Source: an uncultured Eubacteriales bacterium
GTDB taxonomy: Bacteria > Bacillota > Clostridia > TANB77 > CAG-508
Length of the DNA stretch: 64,000 bases
Reading direction: 5' to 3'
Assembly: GCA_902787685.1 (NCBI GenBank)
Contig: CADAHH010000019.1
Location: 62,001 to 126,000, forward strand
The translations under genes and the position numbers were made by a program. This document shows, in pieces, positions 9,050 to 17,419 of the stretch. A model generated the notes under the pieces. That model made no database searches and was not told where the DNA came from. It saw only the letters and a program-made list of their open reading frames with translations. Position 1 is the first letter of the stretch, and every line of letters starts with the position of its first letter.

Positions 9050-9292
9050 ATGAAAATAACTAAATATAATAATGTGAAAAATATATCTGGAAATAAATTA
9101 AAAGAATTAAGAAAAAATGCTCAAATGTCTCAGCAGGATTTAGCAGAAAAATTGCAATTAGAAGGAATAGATTTAACTTCTAAAGAAATTTCTAAAATAG
9201 AAACTAATAATCGTTTAGTGCAAGATTTTGAATTATTTGCATTTGCTAAAATATTTAAAGTTTCTGCAGATGAATTTAATGTAAATCATTAA
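9050..9292 (+). CDS. XRE-family helix-turn-helix regulator
   Basis: An 80-residue Cro/cI-type regulator: GNKLKELRKNAQMSQQDLAE and LTSKEISKIETNNR are the five-helix HTH core, with FAKIFKVSADEF at the end. AGAGG precedes the ATG. It stands between the divergent prepilin gene and the convergent ParE toxin gene, and probably represses through the inverted repeat just upstream. It may serve element 2 as master repressor. Confidence 0.85.
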   Translation: MKITKYNNVKNISGNKLKELRKNAQMSQQDLAEKLQLEGIDLTSKEISKIETNNRLVQDFELFAFAKIFKVSADEFNVNH

Positions 9293-9302
9293 GTATTAGT
9301 GA

Positions 9303-9330
9303 AAGCCATTCATAGCGAATGGCTTTTTAC
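9303..9330. terminator. Terminator between XRE and parE (convergent)
   Basis: AAGCCATTC and GAATGGCTT form a nine-pair stem with a five-base loop followed by a T run. It serves the plus-strand XRE gene and overlaps the stop of the minus-strand toxin gene. Confidence 0.75.
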
Positions 9331-9644
9331 AACTCATTTATCCAATTAGATGCTCCATATAGGATTCTTTCAACATTAACAATTTTATTTTCTTCATTTA
9401 TTCTATAAAAAGCGATATAATTTTTTATAATTAATTTTCTAAAATTCAAATCTTTTACAGAACTATCATCTATAATTGCAAATTTTTGTGGAGAATATTC
9501 CAAAGTCTGAATTTCTTCTCGTATTATTTTTGCATATTTATTTGCAATAGATGGCTCATTTAAATTATTTTTTATATATAAAACTATACTTTTTAAATCG
9601 TCTTTCGCCTTTATAGATAGCTTTATTTCATATTTTTCGTCCAT
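9327..9644 (-). CDS. ParE/RelE-family toxin
   Basis: A 105-residue basic protein of the ParE/RelE fold: AKDDLKSIVLYIKNNL at the N-terminus, then LEYSPQKFAII, FRKLIIKNYIAFYRI and VERILYGASNW at the C-terminus, all typical of the family. It starts 13 bases after the DUF6076-antitoxin gene ends, so the two form one operon. It would inhibit growth (gyrase or ribosome-associated mRNA as target, depending on subfamily) if the element is lost. The antitoxin is most likely the C-terminal part of the upstream protein. Confidence 0.85.
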   Translation of the reverse strand: MDEKYEIKLSIKAKDDLKSIVLYIKNNLNEPSIANKYAKIIREEIQTLEYSPQKFAIIDDSSVKDLNFRKLIIKNYIAFYRINEENKIVNVERILYGASNWINEL

Positions 9645-9657
9645 TTAAGCACCTACC

Positions 9658-10998
9658 TTATTCTGCTAAAATTGAATCTATTTCAAGAAATGCCTCATCA
9701 AGTGAGCATACTCTTCCATTTTCCGTGTCTTTTATTCCTTCTTCTAACTTTTCTCTTAAATCTTTTTTATCCTTAACAATTAGATTTTTAGGTGCTTTAC
9801 TTGTAATCATTGAGTATTTAAGATATTCAATATATTCAATTACTTTATTTGAAAGTTCTTCTGGTAAAGTTTCTATAACATTATATAATTCTTGTTTTCT
9901 AGCAGTCATACATTCACAAAAATCTTGTTGAGTTATCTTGCCTTGTCTATATAATGACAATTGCTTTCTTGCCTTTGTTTTCCACAAAGCAAATTCTTTT
10001 TGTCTCATTGTCTTTTCGGTTTCATCTGAACGATAAACTCTTGTTATTCTTCTTTGATATTCTCTTTTGTATGTTAATTCTGCAACATTATCAATTATTT
10101 TTCCTTCATAAGTTTTACGAGATGCATAACTTCTACAACTTGGGCTTCCATCTAAATTAAATAACTCACAATATATTTCTTTTCCTGAGCTTGGCAAGAA
10201 ATATCTTCCACAGTTTTGGCAAATACTAATATTCTTTTTAGTATTTCTTATTAAATCATTTAAAGAAATATAAGCAAGTGCAAAATGTGATGTACTTTCA
10301 TATAAATATGCACACATATTATTTGTTTTATCATTTGCAATTTCATAAGCCAATTCTTCTATTTTATCATTATTGTCATATTCTTTGATATCATCTTTAT
10401 TATAACCCTTCACAATTGAGAAACGCATACTTGAAAAAAAATGCTCTAATAAATCTATAGCAATAGAATATGCTAAAAATTTTGATACTCTATCTAAATC
10501 TGAACTGCTATTATTTTCGTGCAAATTAAATACAAAATCTACAGTATTTCGAATATCTTTTTGAAATTTTATATAGTCTTTTTTTACAAGTTCAAATGCT
10601 TTATTGTAATAATCTAAAAATTTTTTAGTAGATACATATCTAGATGTATATTCGATAGGATACTTTTTCCTAATATTATCAATATGGTTTAAGCATTCTA
10701 AACCATAATAAACAAAGAATGTATTATATGCATTTTCAGCATTTGAAAAGTCGGCATTTAAAAAAGTTATAAGAAAAGATCCATATTCTCTTGCAAGTGT
10801 TTGCTTGATCATTTTTGCTTTTTTGGGATTTTTATTTAAATCTATTTCCATTTCAGCAGAATACTTATTTCCTTCTTCCCAAAATACAATATTAGATTTA
10901 TATAAATATAGTGTTGTAGAATATGATTCTGCCCCTGTATAATGGTCTAAAATCATTGATGCTCTATCTTTTGGTACATTTATGTTTAATAAATTCAT
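9658..10998 (-). CDS. DUF6076-like protein fused to a RelB-type antitoxin domain
   Basis: A 446-residue protein. Residues 1-370 match the DUF6076 protein at 1211-2212, including the cysteine cluster (C260, C263, C277, C288; CQNCGRYFLP) and the tail motif GKITQQDF. Residues 370-446 have no counterpart there and read like a RelB/DUF2281-type antitoxin: ETLPEELSNKVIEYIEYLK, then LREKLEEGIKDTENGR and SLDEAFLEIDSIL. The next gene is a ParE toxin. I infer a fused antitoxin linking element maintenance to the DUF6076 module. Its promoter lies in the palindrome at 11048-11085. The fusion is seen; the function is inferred. Confidence 0.7.
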   Translation of the reverse strand: MNLLNINVPKDRASMILDHYTGAESYSTTLYLYKSNIVFWEEGNKYSAEMEIDLNKNPKKAKMIKQTLAREYGSFLITFLNADFSNAENAYNTFFVYYGLECLNHIDNIRKKYPIEYTSRYVSTKKFLDYYNKAFELVKKDYIKFQKDIRNTVDFVFNLHENNSSSDLDRVSKFLAYSIAIDLLEHFFSSMRFSIVKGYNKDDIKEYDNNDKIEELAYEIANDKTNNMCAYLYESTSHFALAYISLNDLIRNTKKNISICQNCGRYFLPSSGKEIYCELFNLDGSPSCRSYASRKTYEGKIIDNVAELTYKREYQRRITRVYRSDETEKTMRQKEFALWKTKARKQLSLYRQGKITQQDFCECMTARKQELYNVIETLPEELSNKVIEYIEYLKYSMITSKAPKNLIVKDKKDLREKLEEGIKDTENGRVCSLDEAFLEIDSILAE

Positions 10999-11047
10999 AT
11001 CATCACCTCAAAAAATACGTTAGAAATTTAAAATATTTATAAAATTT

Positions 11048-11085
11048 CATTGACATTTTATAAATATCATGTTAAAATGTCAATG
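11048..11085. promoter_or_regulatory. Palindromic bidirectional promoter
   Basis: A perfect 13-bp inverted repeat (CATTGACATTTTA at 11048-11060, its complement at 11073-11085) contains TTGACA, 17 bases, TAAAAT on both strands. One palindrome thus gives a near-consensus promoter in each direction: leftward to the DUF6076-antitoxin and toxin, rightward to the xis-int leader. A second inverted repeat, ATGTTC/GAACAT, lies near 11183-11204. Confidence 0.65.
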
Positions 11086-11239
11086 AACTTGAATATTATT
11101 TATATATTTCTCACTTAATATTATAAACCCTTTTTTATAATTCGTCAATAGAAATATAAAATGTTTCAGTACATTGACAAATATGTTCTAGATTTAAGGA
11201 ACATCATAAACTATTTTTACAACATTTAAAGAAACTTTT

Positions 11240-11400
11240 GCCTAGTCATAACTTGAGCGTTGAAGTCAGAATAATCGACTGATGAGCCGTCGCACGTATT
11301 GAAGGTAAGTCGGATGTAATCGGACTGGTGTAATTCCAAAGCAAGATAAAAATAACAATAAGTATATGTAATTATTAAATATAAATGAAAGGAGACGCCT
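11240..11400 (+). ncRNA. Structured 5' leader RNA of xis-int (element 2)
   Basis: This leader shares with the one at 2405-2578 the blocks CTTGAGCG (11252-11259) and GGTGTAATTCCAAAG (11327-11341), spaced 15 bases wider. Helices such as CGACT/AGTCG can form between them. The rest of the sequence has diverged, which suggests conserved structure or binding sites. Family unknown. Bases 10999-11239 contain only promoter and operator-like repeats. Confidence 0.4.
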
Positions 11401-11592
11401 ATGAAAACTCTTAATGGTACTGTATTTTTAGAAACCAAAGATATTAGAAAAGCACTAAATATTGGAAATCAAACTTGTTTAGATTTATTTCATAAAAAAG
11501 ATTTCCCTGCTAAAAAGATTGGTAAGTCTTGGCTTGTTATGGAAGAAGCCTTTAAAGATTACTTTAAAAATCTTGGAAATGCCAATAATTAA
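11401..11592 (+). CDS. Excisionase-family HTH protein (element 2)
   Basis: A 63-residue winged-helix protein: VFLETKDIRKALNIGNQTCL then FPAKKIGKSWLVMEEAFKDY. GAAAGGAG lies upstream of the ATG. Like its counterpart at 2579 it follows a structured leader and precedes a cysteine-rich tyrosine integrase. It is expected to steer the integrase toward excision of element 2. Confidence 0.8.
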   Translation: MKTLNGTVFLETKDIRKALNIGNQTCLDLFHKKDFPAKKIGKSWLVMEEAFKDYFKNLGNANN

Positions 11593-11652
11593 AAAAGTAG
11601 AAGATTTAAATAAGCACAATTTAAACCTTCTTATGTATTTTTAAAACTGAAA

Positions 11653-11724
11653 GAAAACTATTGCTATAGTTCCCTTAAACTGATATAATTATACCAGTAA
11701 AATCCAAAAAAAGCAATAGTTTTC
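11653..11724. promoter_or_regulatory. Nested inverted repeats between xis and int (element 2)
   Basis: GAAAACTATTGC (11653-11664) and GCAATAGTTTTC (11713-11724) are perfect 12-bp inverted repeats enclosing a near-perfect palindrome CTGATATAATTATACCAG (11680-11697). This could be an attenuator hairpin or a recombinase/excisionase binding site. The first element has a different repeat at the same position. Confidence 0.5.
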
Positions 11725-11756
11725 CTTAAATTTATCAAAAAGGAGAGATGCATTAT

Positions 11757-13124
11757 ATGGAATTTAAGGGAATAACAGTAGGCACATATATTTCAAGAAA
11801 ACCAAAAAATAATAAAGAAAAAGATGTATGTGCTAATTGCAAAATTTATGAAAAAATACAAACGGACAAGCACATTGACAAAGAAAAAGAGTATGAGTTA
11901 TGCAAAAATTGTGAAAAATGCTATGTTTCAAAAACCTGCAAAGCATTATTAACAGTTGGACGAGATCAAACAACAGGAAAGACAAATCGAAAAACTTTTG
12001 TTGCAGATTCGGAAGAACAAGCTTTAAATGATGCTCTACAATATAAACTAGATTTAAATAAAGCTGGTGGTCCAAGAATTATTACAAAAAGTAATAAGAC
12101 ATTAGTTGAATTAGTACAACCTTGTATTGAAGAGCAATTCAAATTAAAAAAAATCAACAAATCAACCTTAAAAAGAAAAACAGACACTTTGAAACAAATA
12201 GCAAAAGCACCATTTGCAAATAAAGCCATTTCAAAGGTTACAAGAGAAGATGTTGTAAATTATTTATCTTCTTTATCAAAATATTCAGAATCTACTATTA
12301 AACAAAACTATGAATTGTTATGTATGGGCTTTGGCGAAGCAGAATATCAAAAAATAATACAAGAAAATTTTATGTCAGGATATAAACGAGTTCAAAAGCC
12401 TGCAAGCGAATATAAATCGCATAAAAGAAAATCATTAACACTCGTAGAAGAAAAGAAACTTGTAGATTACTTAATGAATGTAAGTTATGAAGAATGTTCT
12501 TATAAATACCTTCTATTATGGCAACTAACAACAGGAATGAGAATTGGAGAAACTTTGGTTTTAAACTATGAAAATGATATTATTCTATCCAAAAATATTG
12601 TTGATATTAAAAGAACACAAACCAAAGATGAAAACGGAAAAATTATGATTGGAGAAACAACAAAAACTAATGAGGGTACAAGAACAATAAAAATGAATAA
12701 TTTAAGCAGACAAATAATGGATATGGCTCTTGAGCATAAAATAAAAAACAAAGACAAATTATTATTCTGTCAATCAAATGGTACAATGCATTTAGAAAAC
12801 TCAATTAATAGCTGTCTAAAAAGAATAGCCTTAAAACTAGGAATTGGAATTTATGAAGATTATAACAAAAAAGGCGAACTTGTAAAAAAGACAGATGTTC
12901 ATACTCATATGCTTCGAGGTACTTTTGCGACAAGATGTGCAGAGGCAAAAATTGCTCCAGTAGTATTAAAACAAATACTAGGTCATAAAGATATTGCTGT
13001 TACTATGAAATATTATATTGATGTCGATAGTTCGTTTATTGAATCAGAAACAGATAACGCAATTCAATATCTAGTAGATAAAAATATCTTTGGAGTAGAA
13101 TTACCAGAAACTAATGTTGCATAA
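11757..13124 (+). CDS. Tyrosine recombinase / integrase with cysteine-rich N-terminus (element 2)
   Basis: Integrase of about 455 residues. The ATG at 11757 is preferred because AGGAG abuts the earlier ATG at 11748. Six cysteines at residues 25-61 (CANC, CKNCEKC, TCKA) form the same unusual N-terminal arm as in the first integrase. Catalytic residues: Arg in TTGMRIGETL, HTHMLRG, LGHKD and the tyrosine in MKYYID. The 12-bp att-like sequence and a strong terminator follow. It should catalyse integration and excision of the 4.5-13.3 kb element. Confidence 0.9.
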   Translation: MEFKGITVGTYISRKPKNNKEKDVCANCKIYEKIQTDKHIDKEKEYELCKNCEKCYVSKTCKALLTVGRDQTTGKTNRKTFVADSEEQALNDALQYKLDLNKAGGPRIITKSNKTLVELVQPCIEEQFKLKKINKSTLKRKTDTLKQIAKAPFANKAISKVTREDVVNYLSSLSKYSESTIKQNYELLCMGFGEAEYQKIIQENFMSGYKRVQKPASEYKSHKRKSLTLVEEKKLVDYLMNVSYEECSYKYLLLWQLTTGMRIGETLVLNYENDIILSKNIVDIKRTQTKDENGKIMIGETTKTNEGTRTIKMNNLSRQIMDMALEHKIKNKDKLLFCQSNGTMHLENSINSCLKRIALKLGIGIYEDYNKKGELVKKTDVHTHMLRGTFATRCAEAKIAPVVLKQILGHKDIAVTMKYYIDVDSSFIESETDNAIQYLVDKNIFGVELPETNVA

Positions 13125-13276
13125 AATAGTTTATATTACTTATGAAAATTTATTGGAACTTTGCGATATTTAAAGGATTATAAACCTTAAATGTTCTGCA
13201 AAATTGTTCCGCAAATCAAAAAATATCGGCTGAAAAGCTTTAAATATCAAAGAAAATAGTACGAGGTGAAGGTAAC

Positions 13277-13288
13277 TCGCCTCGACCA
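13277..13288 (+). other. Candidate attachment site, right end of element 2
   Basis: Second copy of TCGCCTCGACCA. It forms the 3' arm of a hairpin with CGAGGTGA just upstream. It is followed 19 bases later by a strong terminator, as expected if the target was the 3' end of a stable RNA gene whose terminator is left beyond the element. Confidence 0.55.
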
Positions 13289-13307
13289 TCTAAAACAATC
13301 TTTTATA

Positions 13308-13342
13308 GCACCTGAAACTAATACGTTTCAGGTGCTTTTTTA
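13308..13342 (+). terminator. Strong intrinsic terminator
   Basis: GCACCTGAAAC and GTTTCAGGTGC form a perfect 11-pair stem with a six-base loop and a run of six T. It probably belonged to the RNA gene used as integration target and now also ends int transcription. Confidence 0.85.
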
Positions 13343-13466
13343 TATGCAAACTTACATCGTTTTCCAAATATATTTGATAGTATGTAAAAAACCCTAAAAT
13401 GAATTATTTTTCGTTTATTGGCTCTCACTAACATTCTCCGACATTTTCTTTGGTCGCATTATAGTG

Positions 13467-13751
13467 CTATTTTGATTCTTCACACACTTTAATAACACTT
13501 TGTCGTTTAATATCATATCTAATTATAGCAATTATTGTTGAGATTAATATACATACATAAAATACAATATATAATCTTCCATTTGGATATCCATATTTTT
13601 CTTCTAAATGTTCAATTTCTTGATCAAAATGTTGCATTTTAAGATATTCTATAAAAGCTTTATCACCAGCTATTACTAAATTAGCATATTCTGTAAACAG
13701 TTCTCTAATTTCTTTATTATATTTATATCCTTCTTTAATTTCTAATTCCAT
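13467..13751 (-). CDS. Truncated GNAT-like N-terminus joined to a membrane segment
   Basis: The first 60 residues (YKYNKEIRELFTEYANLVIA, then EEKYGYPNGRLYIVF) resemble the N-terminal half of GNAT N-acetyltransferases. The acetyl-CoA-binding half is missing. Instead the frame continues as a hydrophobic stretch (YVCILISTIIAIIRY) to a stop. It is probably a decayed acetyltransferase gene with a scrambled 3' end. It follows asnA by 15 bases in the same direction. Confidence 0.45.
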   Translation of the reverse strand: MELEIKEGYKYNKEIRELFTEYANLVIAGDKAFIEYLKMQHFDQEIEHLEEKYGYPNGRLYIVFYVCILISTIIAIIRYDIKRQSVIKVCEESK

Positions 13752-13766
13752 ACATATGCCTCTTTC

Positions 13767-14735
13767 TTATAATATTTTCATATCTTTTAATTCAAGTTCA
13801 GTTTTTTCTTCCCATGAAGATGCTTGAACTTCTGCAATATGTTGTTTTTCAAGTATTAACATCAATATTCTTGATTGCCCAATTCCTCCACCAATTGTAT
13901 AAGGCAATTCTTTTTTTAGTATTTTCTGATGATATGGATATTCTAATCTATCCATACATTTAGCTTTTTCTAATTGTTCTTTTAAAGATGTTTCATCTAC
14001 TCTAATTCCCATTGAAGATATTTCAATTGTTTTATCAATTACTTTATCATAAATTAATAAATCTCCATCTAATTTCCAATCATCATAATCTGGGCTTCTT
14101 TTATCGTGAACTACTCCAGATTTTAATTTATCTCCAATTCCAATTATAAATACAGCTTTTTTCTCTTTTCCTATTAGCTGTTCTCTTTGGGTAGGCATTT
14201 TATCTGGATACATATCTTCTAGTTCTTGACTTGTTATAAAATATATAGTTTTAGGTAAATCAAATGTCAAATAATGATATTTCTTTTTCATAAATATTGA
14301 TGTTTGTCTAATCGCTTTATAAATGCTTTTTACTGTATCTTTTAAATAATCAATTGTTCTGTCTTCCTTTCCTATCACTTTTTCCCAATCCCACTGCTCA
14401 ACATATAAAGAATGAATATCATCAACTATTTCATCTTTTCTAATTGCTTTCATATCTGTATATATTCCTTTGTGCGCCGGAATTTTATATTTACCAAGTG
14501 ATACTCTTTTCCATTTGGCTAGAGAATGTACTATTTCAAATTTTTCCTCTCCTTTTTTAAAGCTAACTGCTTTCTCAACACCAGTTAATTTATCTTGTAA
14601 TCCAGTAGATGTTTTTACAAATATAGGACTTTGTACTTTTGTTAATCCTAGTCTAACTTCTAATTGGCTTTCAAAATGTTTTTTACATTCATCAATAGCC
14701 TCTAATATTTCTAAATAACTAATTTCTTTCTTCAT
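13767..14735 (-). CDS. asnA: Aspartate-ammonia ligase (asparagine synthetase A)
   Basis: A 322-residue class II synthetase-like enzyme making asparagine from aspartate, ammonia and ATP. Recognisable blocks are QSPIFVKTSTGLQDKLTG, VHSLAKWKR, the DLPKTIYFITSQELEDMYP segment and the C-terminal GGGIGQSR motif 3. Length is normal for the family. Upstream lie a palindromic repeat (14939-15061) and a T-box leader, so expression may respond to an uncharged tRNA. A tiny low-complexity frame rich in Asn codons (14846-14902) sits between them and may be the leftover N-terminus of a deleted synthetase gene. Confidence 0.95.
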   Translation of the reverse strand: MKKEISYLEILEAIDECKKHFESQLEVRLGLTKVQSPIFVKTSTGLQDKLTGVEKAVSFKKGEEKFEIVHSLAKWKRVSLGKYKIPAHKGIYTDMKAIRKDEIVDDIHSLYVEQWDWEKVIGKEDRTIDYLKDTVKSIYKAIRQTSIFMKKKYHYLTFDLPKTIYFITSQELEDMYPDKMPTQREQLIGKEKKAVFIIGIGDKLKSGVVHDKRSPDYDDWKLDGDLLIYDKVIDKTIEISSMGIRVDETSLKEQLEKAKCMDRLEYPYHQKILKKELPYTIGGGIGQSRILMLILEKQHIAEVQASSWEEKTELELKDMKIL

Positions 14736-14938
14736 TTCAATTCCCTCTTTCTTAATTTAATTTTTTTATAAATTAAGATACTTGTAGGACATATCTATTT
14801 TATTTTTACATAAAATAGATTTAAACCAAAGTGAATAAATCTATTTCATGTTTTTTTATTATTTTTATTATTGTCATTATTATTATCATTTTCACTTTCC
14901 ATTTTTCAACTACCTTCTTTTATTCAAATATTAATCTA

Positions 14939-15061
14939 GTTGGAAAAGAATTAAATTTTGACAAGGAAACTTTTATTAAAAAGGCAAGGGCGCATATATA
15001 TAATATGTAACCGCGTTTTTAATAAAAGTTGACACAGTCAAAATTGTAATTATTTTTCAAC
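14939..15061. repeat. MITE-like modular palindrome (family 1)
   Basis: Ends GTTGGAAAAGAATTAAATTT and its near-complement form about 24-bp terminal inverted repeats. Inside are CAAGG/TGACACAG, inner arms CTTTTATTAAAAA/TTTTTAATAAAAG, and a core with GGCAAGGGCGCATA and AACCGCG. Related copies lie at 57538-57658 and 42271-42306, and the same core in the element at 38558-38673. It has no coding capacity, so it is probably mobilised in trans or acts at RNA level. Confidence 0.65.
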
Positions 15062-15224
15062 CACTTCTAATTTATTATCTTTAATAACATAAGTTTTCCT
15101 CCTTTCTAAATACAAAAATACAAAATCAATAGTTTCTAAATTCATTCTTCATTAAGAAACTATATATTTTGCATATTTCATTTCTACGTCAATTGCACTC
15201 TTTGAGTTGCAATTGACGTAGAAC

Positions 15225-15540
15225 TGAAAAAACCTGTATCATCCTACAATAAGGACGAATACAGGTATCCGCGGTGCCACCTTAATTATTATCAAAGAAT
15301 TTTATTTTTAATATTTTTCTACTTTAATAATCACTTTTTATTCTGCTCCAACAAGCATAGCAATATGATAACGGATTGCTTCCGAACTAGTCTACTAAGC
15401 ATCATTGCCTTTCGGTAGTCTGCTCAGAGGTGTTCTTTCACTAAACTCTTATAACTACTTCACACTATACGTAGCTCACTTTTATAAACTGTAAAGTTAC
15501 TTTTCCTCTTCATAGCATTTATACTACTATAATACCATAA
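15225..15540 (-). promoter_or_regulatory. T-box leader
   Basis: The conserved T-box AAGGTGGCACCGCGG is at 15269-15283 (minus strand), followed by a terminator stem ACCTGTAT/ATACAGGT with a T6 run (15229-15266). Stem I lies in the 250 bases upstream. I could not fix the specifier codon by eye. The next intact gene is asnA, which points to asparagine control, but a perfect 14-bp hairpin and a palindromic repeat lie in between. A diverged version of the repeat at 25846-25981 lies at 15130-15230. Confidence 0.8.
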
Positions 15541-15610
15541 ATTTACCATATTTGTCAATATATTTATGTAAACTTACACCATTGTATGTAATTATATCTA
15601 TTTATTATTT

Positions 15611-16180
15611 TTACACATTTTTATTTTTTATGTAATTTCCTTTAAATTCTCTAGCTAGTATATCCATTTGAATATCATCATAATATTTACCATTTAAAAA
15701 ATAACTTTCTCTTCGTCTTCCAAACTCCTTAAAACCAACTTTTTTATAGCAGGCAATTGCTCTTTCATTAAATGATTTAACATTTAGCATAATATTATTC
15801 ATATTCAAATAATTAAAACCATAATCAAGTAATAAGTTTAAAACTTCTGAGCCATAACCTTTATTTCTATTTTCTTCCTTTCCAATAAATATTCCAAGTT
15901 CAGCAATTCTATGCAAATAATTAATATTTTTAATACCACAATTTCCAATTAATTCATCATTTTCTAAATTGACGATTGCAAAGTTTAATTCATTATTATC
16001 TAATGTATTTTGCATAAATTTCTTTTCATTTTCAACATTCATAACTCTTGAACTACTTCCAACTCCGTCCGTCACTTTAAAATCATTAAACCATTCAACA
16101 TATTTTTCTGCATCTTCTATGCACATTGGAGATAAGTATATTCTTTCTCCTACCAATTTCTTAAAATATTTCATTTTCAT
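15611..16180 (-). CDS. RimJ/RimL-type GNAT acetyltransferase
   Basis: A protein of about 190 residues with the GNAT fold: GERIYLSPMCIEDAEKYVEW at the N-terminus, the acetyl-CoA loop IGKEENRNKGYGSEVLNLLL and NERAIACYKKVGFKEFGRRR at the C-terminus. This layout is that of ribosomal-protein or diamine acetyltransferases (RimJ/RimL/SpeG group). The ATG at 16180 has AGAGGAG upstream. The substrate cannot be deduced. It belongs to a run of minus-strand accessory genes and follows another GNAT gene by about 20 bases. Confidence 0.85.
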   Translation of the reverse strand: MKMKYFKKLVGERIYLSPMCIEDAEKYVEWFNDFKVTDGVGSSSRVMNVENEKKFMQNTLDNNELNFAIVNLENDELIGNCGIKNINYLHRIAELGIFIGKEENRNKGYGSEVLNLLLDYGFNYLNMNNIMLNVKSFNERAIACYKKVGFKEFGRRRESYFLNGKYYDDIQMDILAREFKGNYIKNKNV

Positions 16181-16202
16181 CACTACTCCTCTAACATTTG
16201 TT

Positions 16203-16763
16203 TTAAATATTTATCTGTATATCTTTTTTCAAACTAATCCAATATCTTTGAATTGTTCCTGATTTTGTTAAATTAACTTCATCTATAACCTCATTTTCTA
16301 AAACCCCTCCATTTGCTATTATGGTTTTAGCTGATCCTATATTTTCTTTATCACAACATAGTAAAACTCTGTTAATATTCATAGCCTTGCATTTTGTTAA
16401 ACCCTGTCTTAACATTTCAGTAGCATAACCTTTTCTTCTTTCATCTGGAATTACACTATATCCAATATTTCCACCAAAATTATACAAAAAGTCTGTTAAT
16501 CCTTTTCTTATATCAATAATTCCAACAAGTTTATTATCACTTTTTCTAACCCCTAAATACACATCAGATGGTACATAGTTTTCACCATATTTTTTTGATA
16601 ATCTATTTTCAAAGTCAATCCATTCTTCGTATGTATTGCATTCTTCTAGTCCTGCACAACCATCAAAAGATTCATTATTATCTAAAAACACTTTTCTATA
16701 ATTCATTACTTGTTCTTTATACTCATTAGATGGTTTAATCAACTCTAATATATCAAAATTCAT
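16203..16763 (-). CDS. GNAT-family acetyltransferase
   Basis: A protein of about 186 residues with GNAT motifs: FENRLSKKYGENYVPSDVYL, NIGYSVIPDERRKGYATEML (acetyl-CoA binding) and CCDKENIGSAKTIIANGG. I start it at 16763, where AAGGA lies nine bases upstream; this start overlaps the end of the peptidase E gene, so the two are translationally coupled. This subgroup often acts on small molecules or antibiotics, but the substrate is unknown here. Confidence 0.85.
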   Translation of the reverse strand: MNFDILELIKPSNEYKEQVMNYRKVFLDNNESFDGCAGLEECNTYEEWIDFENRLSKKYGENYVPSDVYLGVRKSDNKLVGIIDIRKGLTDFLYNFGGNIGYSVIPDERRKGYATEMLRQGLTKCKAMNINRVLLCCDKENIGSAKTIIANGGVLENEVIDEVNLTKSGTIQRYWISLKKDIQINI

Positions 16764-17397
16764 TTTTCTCATTCCTTTCTGTATCTTGTACAATTACCTC
16801 TCTATCCTTTAATGCTTTATATTTGATTTCCTTTTCATTAAATACAGCTACAACTTTATCTACTAATGCACTCTCTGGATGATCTGATTTATAGTGTGGA
16901 ACAGGAACAAAATCTATTAGTCCTAATCCATCATATAAAACAGGTTCTTTAGTATATGGATTTATTGGCTCATCAACTAAATCTAATCCTCCTAAATCTT
17001 GAGATAAAACGCAAATTCCAGCACTATATCCAGAATAAAGATAATTACTTTTGTTAGAAATTCCTTTTATATACTCATCAAATCCACTATATTTCATAGC
17101 CATTCTTAATGTATATGTATTTCCACCTATTACATAGAATGCATTGTATTTTTCTAAATCTTCTTTTAATTTAACCTTATTTCCAAAATAATTTCTTAAA
17201 TCAATTCTAACAACACTAAATCCTAGTTCTTGTAATTCAGTAATATTTCTTTTTATACTTTCTTCTTTTTCATCTGTATCTGGACTCCAATCTCTTGAAT
17301 TAGCTATAATAACAATTGTCTTTTCATTTTCTTTAAGCCATTTTTTTAATATGTCTGTTTTATTTCCTAATTTGTACGATGATAAATATAACAACAT
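16753..17397 (-). CDS. Peptidase E-like serine peptidase (family S51)
   Basis: A 214-residue cytosolic peptidase of family S51, which cleaves Asp-Xaa dipeptides in its best-known members. The nucleophile is Ser125 in YSGYSAG; GGNTY precedes it and VPHYKSDHPES supplies the later active-site segment. Some S51 enzymes inactivate microcin C-like aminoacyl-nucleotide inhibitors; the coupled acetyltransferase gene makes that worth considering, as inference only. A leader with a terminator-like hairpin precedes the gene. Confidence 0.85.
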   Translation of the reverse strand: MLLYLSSYKLGNKTDILKKWLKENEKTIVIIANSRDWSPDTDEKEESIKRNITELQELGFSVVRIDLRNYFGNKVKLKEDLEKYNAFYVIGGNTYTLRMAMKYSGFDEYIKGISNKSNYLYSGYSAGICVLSQDLGGLDLVDEPINPYTKEPVLYDGLGLIDFVPVPHYKSDHPESALVDKVVAVFNEKEIKYKALKDREVIVQDTERNEKNEF

Positions 17398-17419
17398 TTT
17401 AATTCCCCCTATTTTTCTA

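Noticed and set aside
11240..11341. Hammerhead ribozyme in the second xis-int leader (CTGATGAG present)
   Set aside because: The CGAAA core segment and a proper cleavage triplet are missing at the required places.
13277..13288. 3' end of tmRNA as integration target
   Set aside because: tmRNA normally ends CCACCA with a G-rich 5' partner. CGACCA fits a tRNA end better, and no T-arm is visible upstream of either copy.
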